DNA from: Thermomonas sp. S9
GTDB taxonomy: Bacteria > Pseudomonadota > Gammaproteobacteria > Xanthomonadales > Xanthomonadaceae
DNA: 64,000 bases
Direction of reading: 5' to 3'
Assembly: GCF_024704365.1 (NCBI RefSeq)
Contig: NZ_JAJDFY010000001.1
Span: 2,337,001 to 2,401,000, forward strand
Each line of letters starts with the position of its first letter. Position 1 is the first letter of the stretch. The translations under genes and the position numbers were made by a program. The notes under the pieces are model-generated. The model was given only the letters and a program-made list of their open reading frames with translations. It had not been told where the DNA came from and searched no databases. Below are positions 19,053 to 25,858 of the stretch, piece by piece.

Positions 19053-19060
19053 CCCAGGCC
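19053..19060. repeat. IS target-site duplication, right copy
   Basis: Second exact copy of CCCAGGCC, adjoining the right inverted repeat of the IS256-family element. In the original kdpA it encodes part of ...GLG. Confidence 0.9.
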
Positions 19061-19557
19061 CTGCGCCGAGTGCCGCACCAGGCCGCGGATCAGCGCCAGC
19101 GCCACGGCGATGCCGGTGGCTGCCGACAGAAAGTTCTGCACGGCAAGCCCGAGCATTTGAGTCAGATGGCTGACCGTGCTCTCACCCGAGTAGCTTTGCC
19201 AATTGGTATTGGTCACGAACGACACGGCGGTGTTGAGCGCGAGATCCGGCGCCACCGCGCCCATACCCGTCGGGTTCAACGGCAGCACGCCTTGCAGGCG
19301 CTGCAAGGCATAGAGAAAGAGCAGCCCGATGACGTTGAACAGCACGATGGCCAGGGCATAGCGTCGCCAGCCCATGTCCTCGTCGGCGCGGCTGCCTACA
19401 AGCCGCAGCCAGCCCACTTCGATATGGCCGAGCAGCCGCCAGCGCTGCGCCAGCCGGCCGCTGAACACCGCATCGCACCAGCGCGCGAGCACCCAGCCCA
19501 GCGCCAACAGGACGCCGAGAAACAGCGCCAACATCGCCCAAGGGATTGCATCGGGGT

Positions 19558-19656
19558 TCATTCCATGCCCTCCACCCACAACAGCGCATAGATCAGATAC
19601 AGCAGCAAGCCGGCGGCGAGCAGCGCAGCCAGCCCTATCAACCACATCGGTTCCAT
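19558..19656 (-). CDS. kdpF: KdpF, small subunit of K+ pump
   Basis: This 32-residue single-pass peptide runs MEPMWLIGLAALLAAGLLLY and then LIYALLWVEGME. KdpF peptides are about 29-32 residues with the pattern LxYLxYALL near the C-terminus, and stabilise the KdpABC complex. The stop overlaps the kdpA start (ATGA, 19558-19561). It is too short for routine gene calling. A GAGGCGG-like ribosome site precedes it. Confidence 0.88.
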   Translation of the reverse strand: MEPMWLIGLAALLAAGLLLYLIYALLWVEGME

Positions 19657-19665
19657 ACCGCCTCC

Positions 19666-19755
19666 TCAGCCGCGTTTGAGCCGGTCACAGCCGGCGATGG
19701 CGCTCCACACGAGCACGACGAAACCTGTGGCCCAGGCCAGATAGATCAGATCCAT
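19666..19755 (-). CDS. 29-residue membrane peptide leading the kdp operon
   Basis: The peptide is MDLIYLAWATGFVVLVWSAI followed by AGCDRLKRG. It has one hydrophobic helix and a basic C-terminal tail, so it would sit as a single-pass inner-membrane peptide with the tail in the cytoplasm. A good ribosome site (AGGAGGC, 19762-19768 read on the minus strand) precedes the ATG, and kdpF starts 9 bp after its stop. It could be a second KdpF-like subunit or an expression leader; I do not recognise it as a named family. Confidence 0.6.
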   Translation of the reverse strand: MDLIYLAWATGFVVLVWSAIAGCDRLKRG

Positions 19756-20093
19756 CGATTGCCTCCTGATCAAAACTTCTGAGGCAGGCATCGTCCTGAA
19801 ACCGATATCAAGACGGCATTCGATTGATGGCGTCCATATCAAGATCGCATCAAGATCGAGCGTCAGCGGTGAACGCGCCGCGCGGTTACCCCCCCATCAG
19901 AAATGTTTATTTCTGCATCTCGCAAATGCGTGCAATCATGCGCACATTTCACTCTGCACTGCATCAACCGCCAGATCGATGAAGCCGCGGAGATATAACC
20001 GAATTTGGTGCACGACCCTGAGTTGAGGAGAGGCGACGTACCGGGTTGGAATGGGCTTGTCACGAGTCCAACCCAACCACGAGGTACGCCACC
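19756..20093. other. kdp promoter region and IS remnant leader
   Basis: This 338-bp gap holds no credible gene. Its left part is the kdp upstream region with three ATCAAGA direct repeats (19807, 19838, 19849). The right part (about 19,930-20,093) is the leader of the truncated transposase gene and contains a ribosome site before its GTG start. Confidence 0.5.
19807..19855 (-). promoter_or_regulatory. Candidate KdpE-binding direct repeats
   Basis: ATCAAGA (TCTTGAT on the transcribed strand) occurs at 19807-19813, 19838-19844 and 19849-19855. The last two are 11 bp apart and the first is 31 bp away, so all lie near the same helix face. They are 50-100 bp before the first kdp start codon, where an OmpR-type activator such as KdpE would bind. 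The assignment is inferred from position and spacing only. Confidence 0.4.
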
Positions 20094-20412
20094 GTGAGCA
20101 ACGATAATGTCGTTTCCCTGCACCAGCCAGCACGCTTCCACGATGCCCTGACGGCGCTCCTGCGCGAGCAGGCCCAGCAACGCATTCAGCGCGCCGTGAT
20201 GGACGAGTTCGCCCGCTTCCTGGAGGTCGAGGGCAGTACTCGCCCCGACGGCCGCCGCGAACTGGTCCGCGCCGGTTTCCTGCCCCAGCGCGAGATCCTC
20301 ACCGGTCTCAGCCCGGTGCCGGTCAAGGTGCCAAAGGTGCGCGACCGCGCCGGCCGTGGCCGGGTGTTCCGATCGGAGCTCGTGCCGCCCTACGTGCGCA
20401 AGGCGGCGTCGG
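20094..20412 (+). pseudogene. Truncated IS256-like transposase (N-terminal remnant)
   Basis: From a GTG at 20094 (VSNDNVVSLHQPARFHDALT) the sequence follows the N-terminus of an IS256-like transposase: ALLREQAQQRIQRAVMDEFARF, then GFLPQREILTGLSPVPVKVP and FRSELVPPYVRKAASV. Homology stops near 20412; the whole catalytic part is missing. It belongs to a different subgroup from the element in kdpA, so it is a separate, older event. It marks a rearrangement point between the kdp locus and the enzyme cluster to its right. Confidence 0.8.
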
Positions 20413-20657
20413 TTTTCCATCGTGCTCGGGTGACCAAGGCATTGGGTCGGCCATCGACGCTGACAACCCTGCAAGTCTCGCGCTGCGTTCAGCGTGGCCA
20501 GCCGTAGGCCCAGAACGGATCGTCAGCGCCGGGTGCTTGCAGCCGCTGCCAGCCCGGCGCATCGAAGAAGGCCTCGGCGCCGTCGGCCAGCACATGGGCC
20601 AGCTGTCGAAGCGGTTGTCGGGGCCCGGCGCCGTGTCCGTGCACGGCAGGCCGCGAC
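20413..20657. other. Rearranged sequence with a possible gene remnant
   Basis: The minus strand has a short open frame with good codon texture, LRQLAHVLADGAEAFFDAPG, then WQRLQAPGADDPFWAYGWPR and a stop at about 20504. It has no clear start and no recognised family, and looks like the tail of a gene cut by recombination near the IS remnant. Nothing else is seen. Confidence 0.3.
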
Positions 20658-21053
20658 TCACAGGTACGACGTGACCGCTGGCGCCGCATCCCAGCGGTCG
20701 TGCGCCCCGTCCACATAGGTCACCGGCAGCGCGGCGAGCCGCTCGGGCGCCAGCCCATCGAGACAGCTCACGCTCACCGCGATGCCGCTGCCGTCGGCGG
20801 CCATGCCAAACGGCTTGACACCGCAGACGCTGCAGAAGCGGTGCCGGATGCGCTGGGCCGCGAAGCGGTAGTCGGACAGCGTGTCCTCCCCCGCAAGCAG
20901 GCGGAAGCGGTCGGCCGGCACGAACGCCAGCCAAAAGCGCGATCGGGCGCAGATGGAGCAGTTGCAGCGAACGGTGCCGGCGTCCAGGTCGATATCGGCT
21001 TCGAACCGGACGGCTCCGCAGTGGCATCGCCCACGGTAGGTTTCGAGTGACAT
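20658..21053 (-). CDS. GFA family protein (CENP-V/GFA zinc domain)
   Basis: This 131-residue protein starts MSLETYRGRCHCGAVRFEAD. The zinc-binding cysteine pattern of glutathione-dependent formaldehyde-activating (GFA) proteins is complete: CHC near residue 10, CNCSIC near 38, and FCSVCGVKPFG near 85. GFA-like proteins act on, or bind, S-hydroxymethyl-glutathione-type adducts, but most small members have no proven substrate. A longer in-frame start exists upstream, but the Met at 21053 fits the family start. It lies 33 bp after the DHFR-like pseudogene in a same-strand run. Confidence 0.88.
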   Translation of the reverse strand: MSLETYRGRCHCGAVRFEADIDLDAGTVRCNCSICARSRFWLAFVPADRFRLLAGEDTLSDYRFAAQRIRHRFCSVCGVKPFGMAADGSGIAVSVSCLDGLAPERLAALPVTYVDGAHDRWDAAPAVTSYL

Positions 21054-21086
21054 CAGTATCTCCCTCTTAGATGGATCGCGTCGCAC

Positions 21087-21725
21087 TCAGGCGCGCACGT
21101 AGCGTAGGTGGGTGGCCGTCGCGTCGTGCAGCACGCGGTCGATGCGAAAGCCGGGCAGGGGCTCGGCCAGGTTTTCGAACAGGCGCCGGCCGCCGCCGAA
21201 CAGCACCGGGGCCAGCGCGATCTCCAGTTCGTCGACGACGCCCAGGTTCAGGTATTGCTGGATCACGTCGGCGCCGCCGGAAATGCGGATGTCGCGCTTG
21301 CCCGCCGCTTCGCGCGCGAGCGCCAGCGCGCGCTCGGGGCCGTCGCTGACGAAGTGGAAGACCGTGCCGCCGGGCCGCACCCAGGGCTCGCGCGGCTGAT
21401 GCGTGAGCACGTAGACCGGGGTGTGGAAGGGGGCCTCCTCCGGCTAGCCCAACTCACCCCCGTCGAACATGCGCCGGCCCATGATGTGCGCGCCGGTGCG
21501 CTCGAAGGTCTGGCGCACCAGATCGTTCACCGGCCCGGTCTCGCCGCCTTCACCGAACTTCAGCTTCTCGCGCAGGTAGCGCTGCTCCAGTGCCCAGGCC
21601 ATGAGCGCGCCCCATTTGGCGCCCCAGTCCTTGTAGCCGGGGTCGGCGAAGTGCGCCATGTCCATGCCGTCGGGCGCCATGTAGCCGTCCAGCGAGAGGG
21701 CGATGTTGACAAAAACTTTGCTCAT
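21087..21725 (-). pseudogene. Dihydrofolate reductase/RibD-like protein with internal TAG
   Basis: The frame reads MSKVFVNIALSLDGYMAPDG...ETGPVNDLVRQTFERTGAHI...MFDGGELG, then TAG at 21446-21444. It continues in the same frame PEEAPFHTPVYVLTHQPREP...ISGGADVIQQYLNLGVVDEL...HLRYVRA. The 212-residue total and motifs match bacterial DHFR/RibD C-terminal-like reductases (YyaP/YwjB type). The stop stands where relatives carry Trp (GE..WPEEAPF), so one TGG-to-TAG change explains it. No frameshift is involved. Its start overlaps the upstream methyltransferase stop (ATGA). Confidence 0.8.
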
Positions 21726-22210
21726 GTCTGCGTTCTCCTCAGCATCCTCCCGTCCCGCAGGGGCGCGGCGCAGTCGCCTGGCGATCGTAGAGCACGCTCT
21801 CGAAGCGGGTCACCCCCGTCCAGGAAGAGACGGCCGCCCTTGACCAGAGCCCGGGCGATGCGATCGAGCGCCGCGCGCTCCAACTCCGGATGCCGCCCGT
21901 CGAGCGCGCCGACTCGCACCGCGAATGCGATGTCATAGGGTTGCTCGCCTTCCTGGAGCTCGAAGTCCTCGACGGCGACCCGACGAAAGCGCAAGCGACC
22001 GGCCGCGATCTCGGCGCCCGAGCCGGCCACGGCTTGCGCAATGGCCTTGGCCGACCGGTCGATGCCCAGCACATGGCCGCCGCCGATGCGGCGTGCGACC
22101 GCACGCGCGGCCACACCCGGGCCGCACCCGATCTCCAGCACACGCAGGCCGGGGCGCAAGGGCAGCGCCTCGACGATCGCAGTGAGCCTGGGAGAGATCT
22201 CAGTGGCCAT
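21722..22210 (-). CDS. Class I SAM-dependent methyltransferase
   Basis: This 162-residue protein starts at 22210 (MATEISPRLTAIVEALPLRP). SAM motif I is VLEIGCGPGVAARAVARRIG; the acidic residue closing the second strand is in HVLGIDRSAKAIAQA; and VEDFELQEGEQPYDIAFAVR matches the later motifs. The C-terminus after GGRLFLDGGDPL reads less like the family, so a hidden indel at the GGGGG near 21820 is possible. However, the stop overlaps the DHFR-like start exactly (ATGA), which supports this end. The substrate is unknown. Confidence 0.75.
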   Translation of the reverse strand: MATEISPRLTAIVEALPLRPGLRVLEIGCGPGVAARAVARRIGGGHVLGIDRSAKAIAQAVAGSGAEIAAGRLRFRRVAVEDFELQEGEQPYDIAFAVRVGALDGRHPELERAALDRIARALVKGGRLFLDGGDPLRERALRSPGDCAAPLRDGRMLRRTQT

Positions 22211-22278
22211 TCGTTTCTTGCGGCTGGTAGTGCTGCGCATACTGCGCCGGCGGCAGAATCACCGGTGCGCCCGCGCCG

Positions 22279-22745
22279 TCATCGCACGGACCGGCTTGCG
22301 GGGTTGGCCTGCCCTCTGCCCGCAGTGCCGCGCGCGACCAGCTCGGCATGGTGCCGCAAGGCGCGCAGATGGGCAGCCCATCCGGCGCGGTGCGCCTCGG
22401 CGAGCGACTCCCCTCCGTTCCCAGTCGCGCCCAGCCCGCATGGCAAAGACGCAGCCGGGTCGATGTGCCACGGGATTCGAGCGCAATCGAAACCTCGGTT
22501 GCTTCAGGCCAGTCGTCGTCGCGCCACGAGAGATCGAGCCGGTGCGGCGGTTCGATGCGCAGCACGGCGCCGCGCGTGGTCACCATTCTGTCGCCATCGC
22601 GCCAGGTCTCGACAAAGCCGCCACCGGCGCGCGCGTCCAGCCGCATGTGCGCGCCGAACCAGCACGCCACCGCCTCGGCATCGGTCAGGCAGGCCCAGAC
22701 GGTCCCGATCGGCGCGGCGATGTCCTCATTCAGGTCGATCGTCAT
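22279..22745 (-). CDS. SRPBCC/AHSA1-like domain protein (frameshifted at about 22417)
   Basis: The N-terminus MTIDLNEDIAAPIGTVWACL is typical of START/SRPBCC lipid- or hydrophobic-ligand-binding folds, with VACWFGAHMRLDARAGGGFV and ALESRGTSTRLRLCHAGWAR following. After GWARLGTEG the frame is lost in a GGGG run. Adding one G gives ESLAEAHRAGWAAHLRALRH and a stop at 22279 (155 residues), the expected C-terminal helix of the fold. It is coupled to the small upstream ORF by an ATGA overlap. As read without correction it would extend to 22200 with an unrelated tail. Confidence 0.75.
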
Positions 22746-22867
22746 CCCCGCCCCCGCTGCGCCTTGCCGTCAACGAAGGTTTCGCGCCTCTCGACCGAGC
22801 CGCCGCGGGCCAGCCGCAGCCACTCGCCGTGTTTCACACCGTCGATGGACGCGGCAGTCTCAGGCAT
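22742..22867 (-). CDS. 41-residue ORF nested between DUF1428 and SRPBCC genes
   Basis: The peptide is MPETAASIDGVKHGEWLRLA followed by RGGSVERRETFVDGKAQRGR and G. It overlaps the DUF1428 stop by 8 bp (ATGCCTGA) and the SRPBCC start by 4 bp (ATGA), exactly the spacing of a real operon gene. It is basic, has no membrane segment, and matches no family I know. It could also be a decayed remnant. Confidence 0.45.
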   Translation of the reverse strand: MPETAASIDGVKHGEWLRLARGGSVERRETFVDGKAQRGRG

Positions 22868-23210
22868 CGACGATCACTTCGAAGCCGCCGAAGATCATGC
22901 GCTTGGCGTCGAAGGGCATCTCCGCCATGTTGCCCTGGGCGCGCGGGTCGGCGGCCACCTTGGCCATGCCGGCATCGCGCGTGGCTTTGTCGGGCCAGGT
23001 GATCCAGGCGAACACCACGGTTTCATCGGGCTTCAACAGCACCGCCGAGCGCATCGAATTGAGCTTGCCCTCGGGCACGTCGTCGCCCCAGGCCTCGACC
23101 AGACTCAGCGCGCCGTGTTCGCGGAACACCGGGGCCACAGCCAGCGCGTGCTGGCGATAGGCCTCGCGGTTGGCGGTGGGCACCGCGAGCAGGAATCCGT
23201 CCACGTACAT
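22860..23210 (-). CDS. DUF1428 family protein
   Basis: This 116-residue dimeric alpha/beta-barrel-type small protein starts MYVDGFLLAVPTANREAYRQ. The family hallmark strands are present: LVEAWGDDVPEGKLNSMRSA, then VVFAWITWPDKATRDAGMAK and FDAKRMIFGGFEVIVDA. The molecular function of DUF1428 is not established. It follows the VOC gene by 12 bp and overlaps the 41-residue ORF, so it belongs to the enzyme cluster controlled from the marR intergenic region. Confidence 0.9.
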   Translation of the reverse strand: MYVDGFLLAVPTANREAYRQHALAVAPVFREHGALSLVEAWGDDVPEGKLNSMRSAVLLKPDETVVFAWITWPDKATRDAGMAKVAADPRAQGNMAEMPFDAKRMIFGGFEVIVDA

Positions 23211-23222
23211 GGCCGTGCTCCT

Positions 23223-23702
23223 TCATCCTCGCCGCGCCGCGTCGATGGCGGCATGGTCGATCTTCTTCATCGTCATCATGGCGGCGAAGGCGCGCGCGGC
23301 CTCGGCGCCGCCCGCGGCCAGCGCTTCGGTCAGCGTGCGCGGGGTGATCTGCCAGTTCACGCCCCAGCGGTCCTTGCACCAGCCGCATTCGCTCTCCGCG
23401 CCGCCGTTGCCGACCAGGGCGTTCCAGTAGCGGTCGGTCTCCTCCTGCGTGTCGGTGGCGATCTGGAACGAAAAGGCTTCCGTGTGCGGGAAGATCGGGC
23501 CGCCGTTGAGACCGATGCAGGGGATGCCGCAGACGGTGAAGCCCACCACCAGCACATCGCCCGCCTTGCCCGAGGGGTAATCGGCCGGCGCCCGGCTGAC
23601 CGAGGTCACCGCGCTGTCGGGAAAGACCGAGGCATAGAAGCGCGCGGCGGCTTCGGCCTCGCGGTCGTACCAAATGCAGACGGTGTTCTTCGGGGTCGGC
23701 AT
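23223..23702 (-). CDS. VOC family protein (PhnB/3-demethylubiquinone-like)
   Basis: This 159-residue protein starts MPTPKNTVCIWYDREAEAAA. Vicinal-oxygen-chelate features include RFYASVFPDSAVTSVSRAPA, FTVCGIPCIGLNGGPIFPHT, and SECGWCKDRWGVNWQITPRT with the C-terminal metal-side strand; MTMKKIDHAAIDAA ends it. This PhnB-like subgroup has no fixed reaction; members are often linked to methyltransferases, SRPBCC and DUF1428 proteins, as here. It is the first gene of the minus-strand run and is divergent from marR. Confidence 0.9.
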   Translation of the reverse strand: MPTPKNTVCIWYDREAEAAARFYASVFPDSAVTSVSRAPADYPSGKAGDVLVVGFTVCGIPCIGLNGGPIFPHTEAFSFQIATDTQEETDRYWNALVGNGGAESECGWCKDRWGVNWQITPRTLTEALAAGGAEAARAFAAMMTMKKIDHAAIDAARRG

Positions 23703-23781
23703 GCCATCCTCCTAAGGAGCCAGGGCTCGGCGGGTGTTGCGGCGGCGGGACGCGCGGATCATGGACCCGTGGACCATTCAA

Positions 23782-23793
23782 GTTGATATCAAC
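23782..23793. promoter_or_regulatory. Perfect 12-bp palindrome between marR and the VOC operon
   Basis: GTTGATATCAAC is an exact palindrome midway between the divergent VOC and marR starts. TTGATATCAA-type palindromes are the shape of site MarR dimers bind, and the adjacent A/T-rich ATAATA could be a -10. It is inferred to be the MarR operator controlling both directions. Confidence 0.55.
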
Positions 23794-23842
23794 ATAATAG
23801 CGACTGTGCGCGACTCCTTCCCCCCATGTCAAGACGCTCGAA

Positions 23843-24257
23843 GTGGCCCAAGCGTGTCTGTGTCTGCACGCGCAGCGGGCGGCACGCGTGCTCGCCCGCC
23901 ACTTCGACGAGGTGTTTCGTCCGCTCAATCTGACCAACGGGCAGTTCTCTTTGCTGATGGCGCTGAATCGTCCGCACGCGCCCACCGTGGGCGAACTCGC
24001 TCCCTTCCTGGCCATGGATCGCACCACGCTGACGGCGCTGATCAAGCCGCTGGAGCGCCGGGGGGCTGCTGGCGGTGATCGCCGATGCTCACGATCGCCG
24101 CAAGCGCCGCGTGCGCCTGACGGCTGCGGGGCATGCGCTGCTCAAGCGCGCCTACCCGCTGTGGTGCGACGCGCATGGCGCCCTCGAACGCCGGTTCGCG
24201 GATGCGCCCGCGCTGCGGGACCTGCTGCGCCGCGTGACATCACTGCCGCAGACGTGA
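23843..24257 (+). CDS. MarR family regulator (frameshifted at about 24061)
   Basis: The frame from 23843 (GTG) reads VAQACLCLHAQRAARVLARH, FRPLNLTNGQFSLLMALNRP and the recognition region PTVGELAPFLAMDRTTLTAL, then loses frame in a GGGGGG run after PLERRG. Removing one G gives LLAVIADAHDRRKRRVRLTA, the MarR wing, and a normal C-terminus to 24257 (138 codons). The true start may lie upstream, because TLEVAQACLCL continues in frame to about 23825. It is divergent from the VOC/DUF1428 cluster, which it probably represses. It may be sequencing error or real loss. Confidence 0.75.
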
Positions 24258-24597
24258 CGCGCTGATTGGCAGGTGCAAGGCCAGAACACGATCGAAGATC
24301 TGGCCTGGCCCGCCAAAACTCCAGAAAGCCCACCACCACCGATCGGTTTTTTCATCCACGCGCCCCTGATCTCGGGACTCCCCCGCGCACGGAGAGCGCA
24401 CTTGCCCCGCCACCCCGGCAGGGGGTAAGGTCGTGGCGGGAGATGGCATACCTCCCCGTGTCCAACCGCCGCAAGGCTGATGATGCCTACCGAACGCGCA
24501 TGACCCGATGCGGTCTCGCGGCCCGAGCCATCCGCCCGACTGGGGCAGCCGCCATCCCGCGCATGCGCGAGACAGCCACCTCCAGAGAGGTCTTGCC
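24258..24597. other. Non-coding junction between accessory cluster and cfa
   Basis: These 340 bp have no credible gene on either strand. There is a C/G-rich stretch around 24400-24440 that could fold, and a weak ribosome site (AGAGAGG) just before the cfa start. I see no repeat or attachment site. Composition shifts to the very G+C-rich core style to the right of here. Confidence 0.4.
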
Positions 24598-25791
24598 ATG
24601 TCCGGTTTGCTGCATCCCCGCAATTCCCATCCTGCCTCCAGCGCGCCTGCGCGATCACCGCAGGCCGGCAGCCGCAGGGCGCAGCGGCTGCGCGAGGCCG
24701 CCGGGCGCCTGCTGGCCGCTGCCGACGTGCGCATCGACGGCACCCGCGACTGTGATCTCCAGGTGCACGACGAACGCGTGTTCGAACGCGTGTTCGCGCA
24801 CGGCTCGCTGGGCTTCGGCGAGTCCTACATGGACGGCGACTGGAGCGCACGCGACCTGCCCGGCCTGCTGACCAGGCTGCTGCGCGCGCGCCTGGACGAG
24901 CGCGTGCGCACCTTCGGCACCCTGCTGCTATGGGCGCAGGCGCGCTTTCTCAATCTGCAGCGGGGCAGGCGCGCCTACGTGGTCGGCCAGCGCCATTACG
25001 ATCTCGGCAACGACCTGTTCGCCGCCATGCTGGGCAGGCGCCTGGTGTACAGCTGCGGCTACTGGGCCGAGGCCAGCGACCTTGACGCCGCGCAGGAGGC
25101 CAAGCTGGACCTGGTCTGCCGCAAGCTGCGCCTGCGCCCGGGCCTGCGCGTACTCGACATCGGCTGCGGCTGGGGCGAGGCGCTGAAGTTCGCGGCCGAG
25201 CGCTACGGCGTGCGCGGGGTCGGCATCACCATCTCCCGCGAGCAGGCCGACCATGCAAGCGCGTTGTGCGCGGGGCTGCCGGTGGAGATCCGCCTGCAGG
25301 ACTACCGGGAGCTGCGCGAACCGTTCGACGCGGTGTTCTCGATCGGCATGTTCGAGCACGTCGGCGCGCGCAACTACCGCACCTACTTCGACGTGGTGCG
25401 GCGCTGCCTCGCCCCGGGCGGGCTGTCGCTGCTGCACACCATCGGCAGCAACCAGCCGCCGAACCGGCCGGACCCGTGGATCGCGCGCTACATCTTCCCG
25501 AACTCGCAGGTGCCCTCGATGCGCCAGGCCGCCGCCGCGCTGGAAAGCCGCTTCGTGGTCGAGGACTGGCACAACTTCGGCGCCGACTACGACCGCACCC
25601 TGCAGGCCTGGATGGCGAATTTCGAGGCGGCCTGGCCGCGGCTGTCACAGCGCTACGACGAGCGCTTCCGGCGCATGTGGTGGTTCTATCTCTCGGCCTC
25701 GGCCGCTGCATTCCGCACCCGCCGCAACCAGCTGTGGCAGCTGACGCTCTCGGCCGAAGGCGTGCCCGGCGGCTACCGCGTGCCGCGCTGA
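24598..25791 (+). CDS. cfa: Cyclopropane-fatty-acyl-phospholipid synthase
   Basis: This 397-residue enzyme transfers a methylene from SAM to cis double bonds of membrane phospholipid acyl chains. The N-terminal lipid-interacting domain includes FAHGSLGFGESYMDGDWSAR. The SAM domain has VLDIGCGWGEALKFAAERYG, GVGITISREQADHAS and VFSIGMFEHVGARNYRTYFD, and the C-terminal part YIFPNSQVPSMRQ plus FEDWHNFG-like VEDWHNFGADYDRTLQAW completes the Cfa signature. The start at 24598 follows a purine-rich site; an upstream in-frame extension to 24508 lacks homology. The gene stands alone, 67 bp before the kinase-like gene. Intact. Confidence 0.95.
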   Translation: MSGLLHPRNSHPASSAPARSPQAGSRRAQRLREAAGRLLAAADVRIDGTRDCDLQVHDERVFERVFAHGSLGFGESYMDGDWSARDLPGLLTRLLRARLDERVRTFGTLLLWAQARFLNLQRGRRAYVVGQRHYDLGNDLFAAMLGRRLVYSCGYWAEASDLDAAQEAKLDLVCRKLRLRPGLRVLDIGCGWGEALKFAAERYGVRGVGITISREQADHASALCAGLPVEIRLQDYRELREPFDAVFSIGMFEHVGARNYRTYFDVVRRCLAPGGLSLLHTIGSNQPPNRPDPWIARYIFPNSQVPSMRQAAAALESRFVVEDWHNFGADYDRTLQAWMANFEAAWPRLSQRYDERFRRMWWFYLSASAAAFRTRRNQLWQLTLSAEGVPGGYRVPR

Positions 25792-25858
25792 CGGCGGCGG
25801 CGGCGATCCGGATAATCGCGCCAGCGGCAGCCGCCGCGATCTTCCGCGACGCCCGCCC

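Larger units (their letters stand above)
16451..19561 (-). pseudogene. kdpA: kdpA, K+-transporting subunit A, interrupted by IS256-family element
   Basis: KdpA is the K+-selective channel subunit. The 5' part (19561 to 19053) encodes MNPDAIPWAMLALFLGVLLA through VRHSAQGLG; the 3' part (17693 to 16451) continues [20 protein letters not shown] to the stop. Removing the 1351-bp element and one copy of the 8-bp duplication restores an exact 583-residue frame, so the insertion is the only lesion. Selectivity-filter-like segments are visible, such as [20 protein letters not shown] and [14 protein letters not shown]. The start overlaps kdpF by 4 bp. As sequenced, no full KdpA can be made, so the pump should be inactive unless the element excises. 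Confidence 0.95.

Noticed and set aside
24400-24597. Riboswitch or structured leader before cfa
   Set aside because: G/C-rich pairing is possible, but I find none of the conserved cores of known riboswitch classes.
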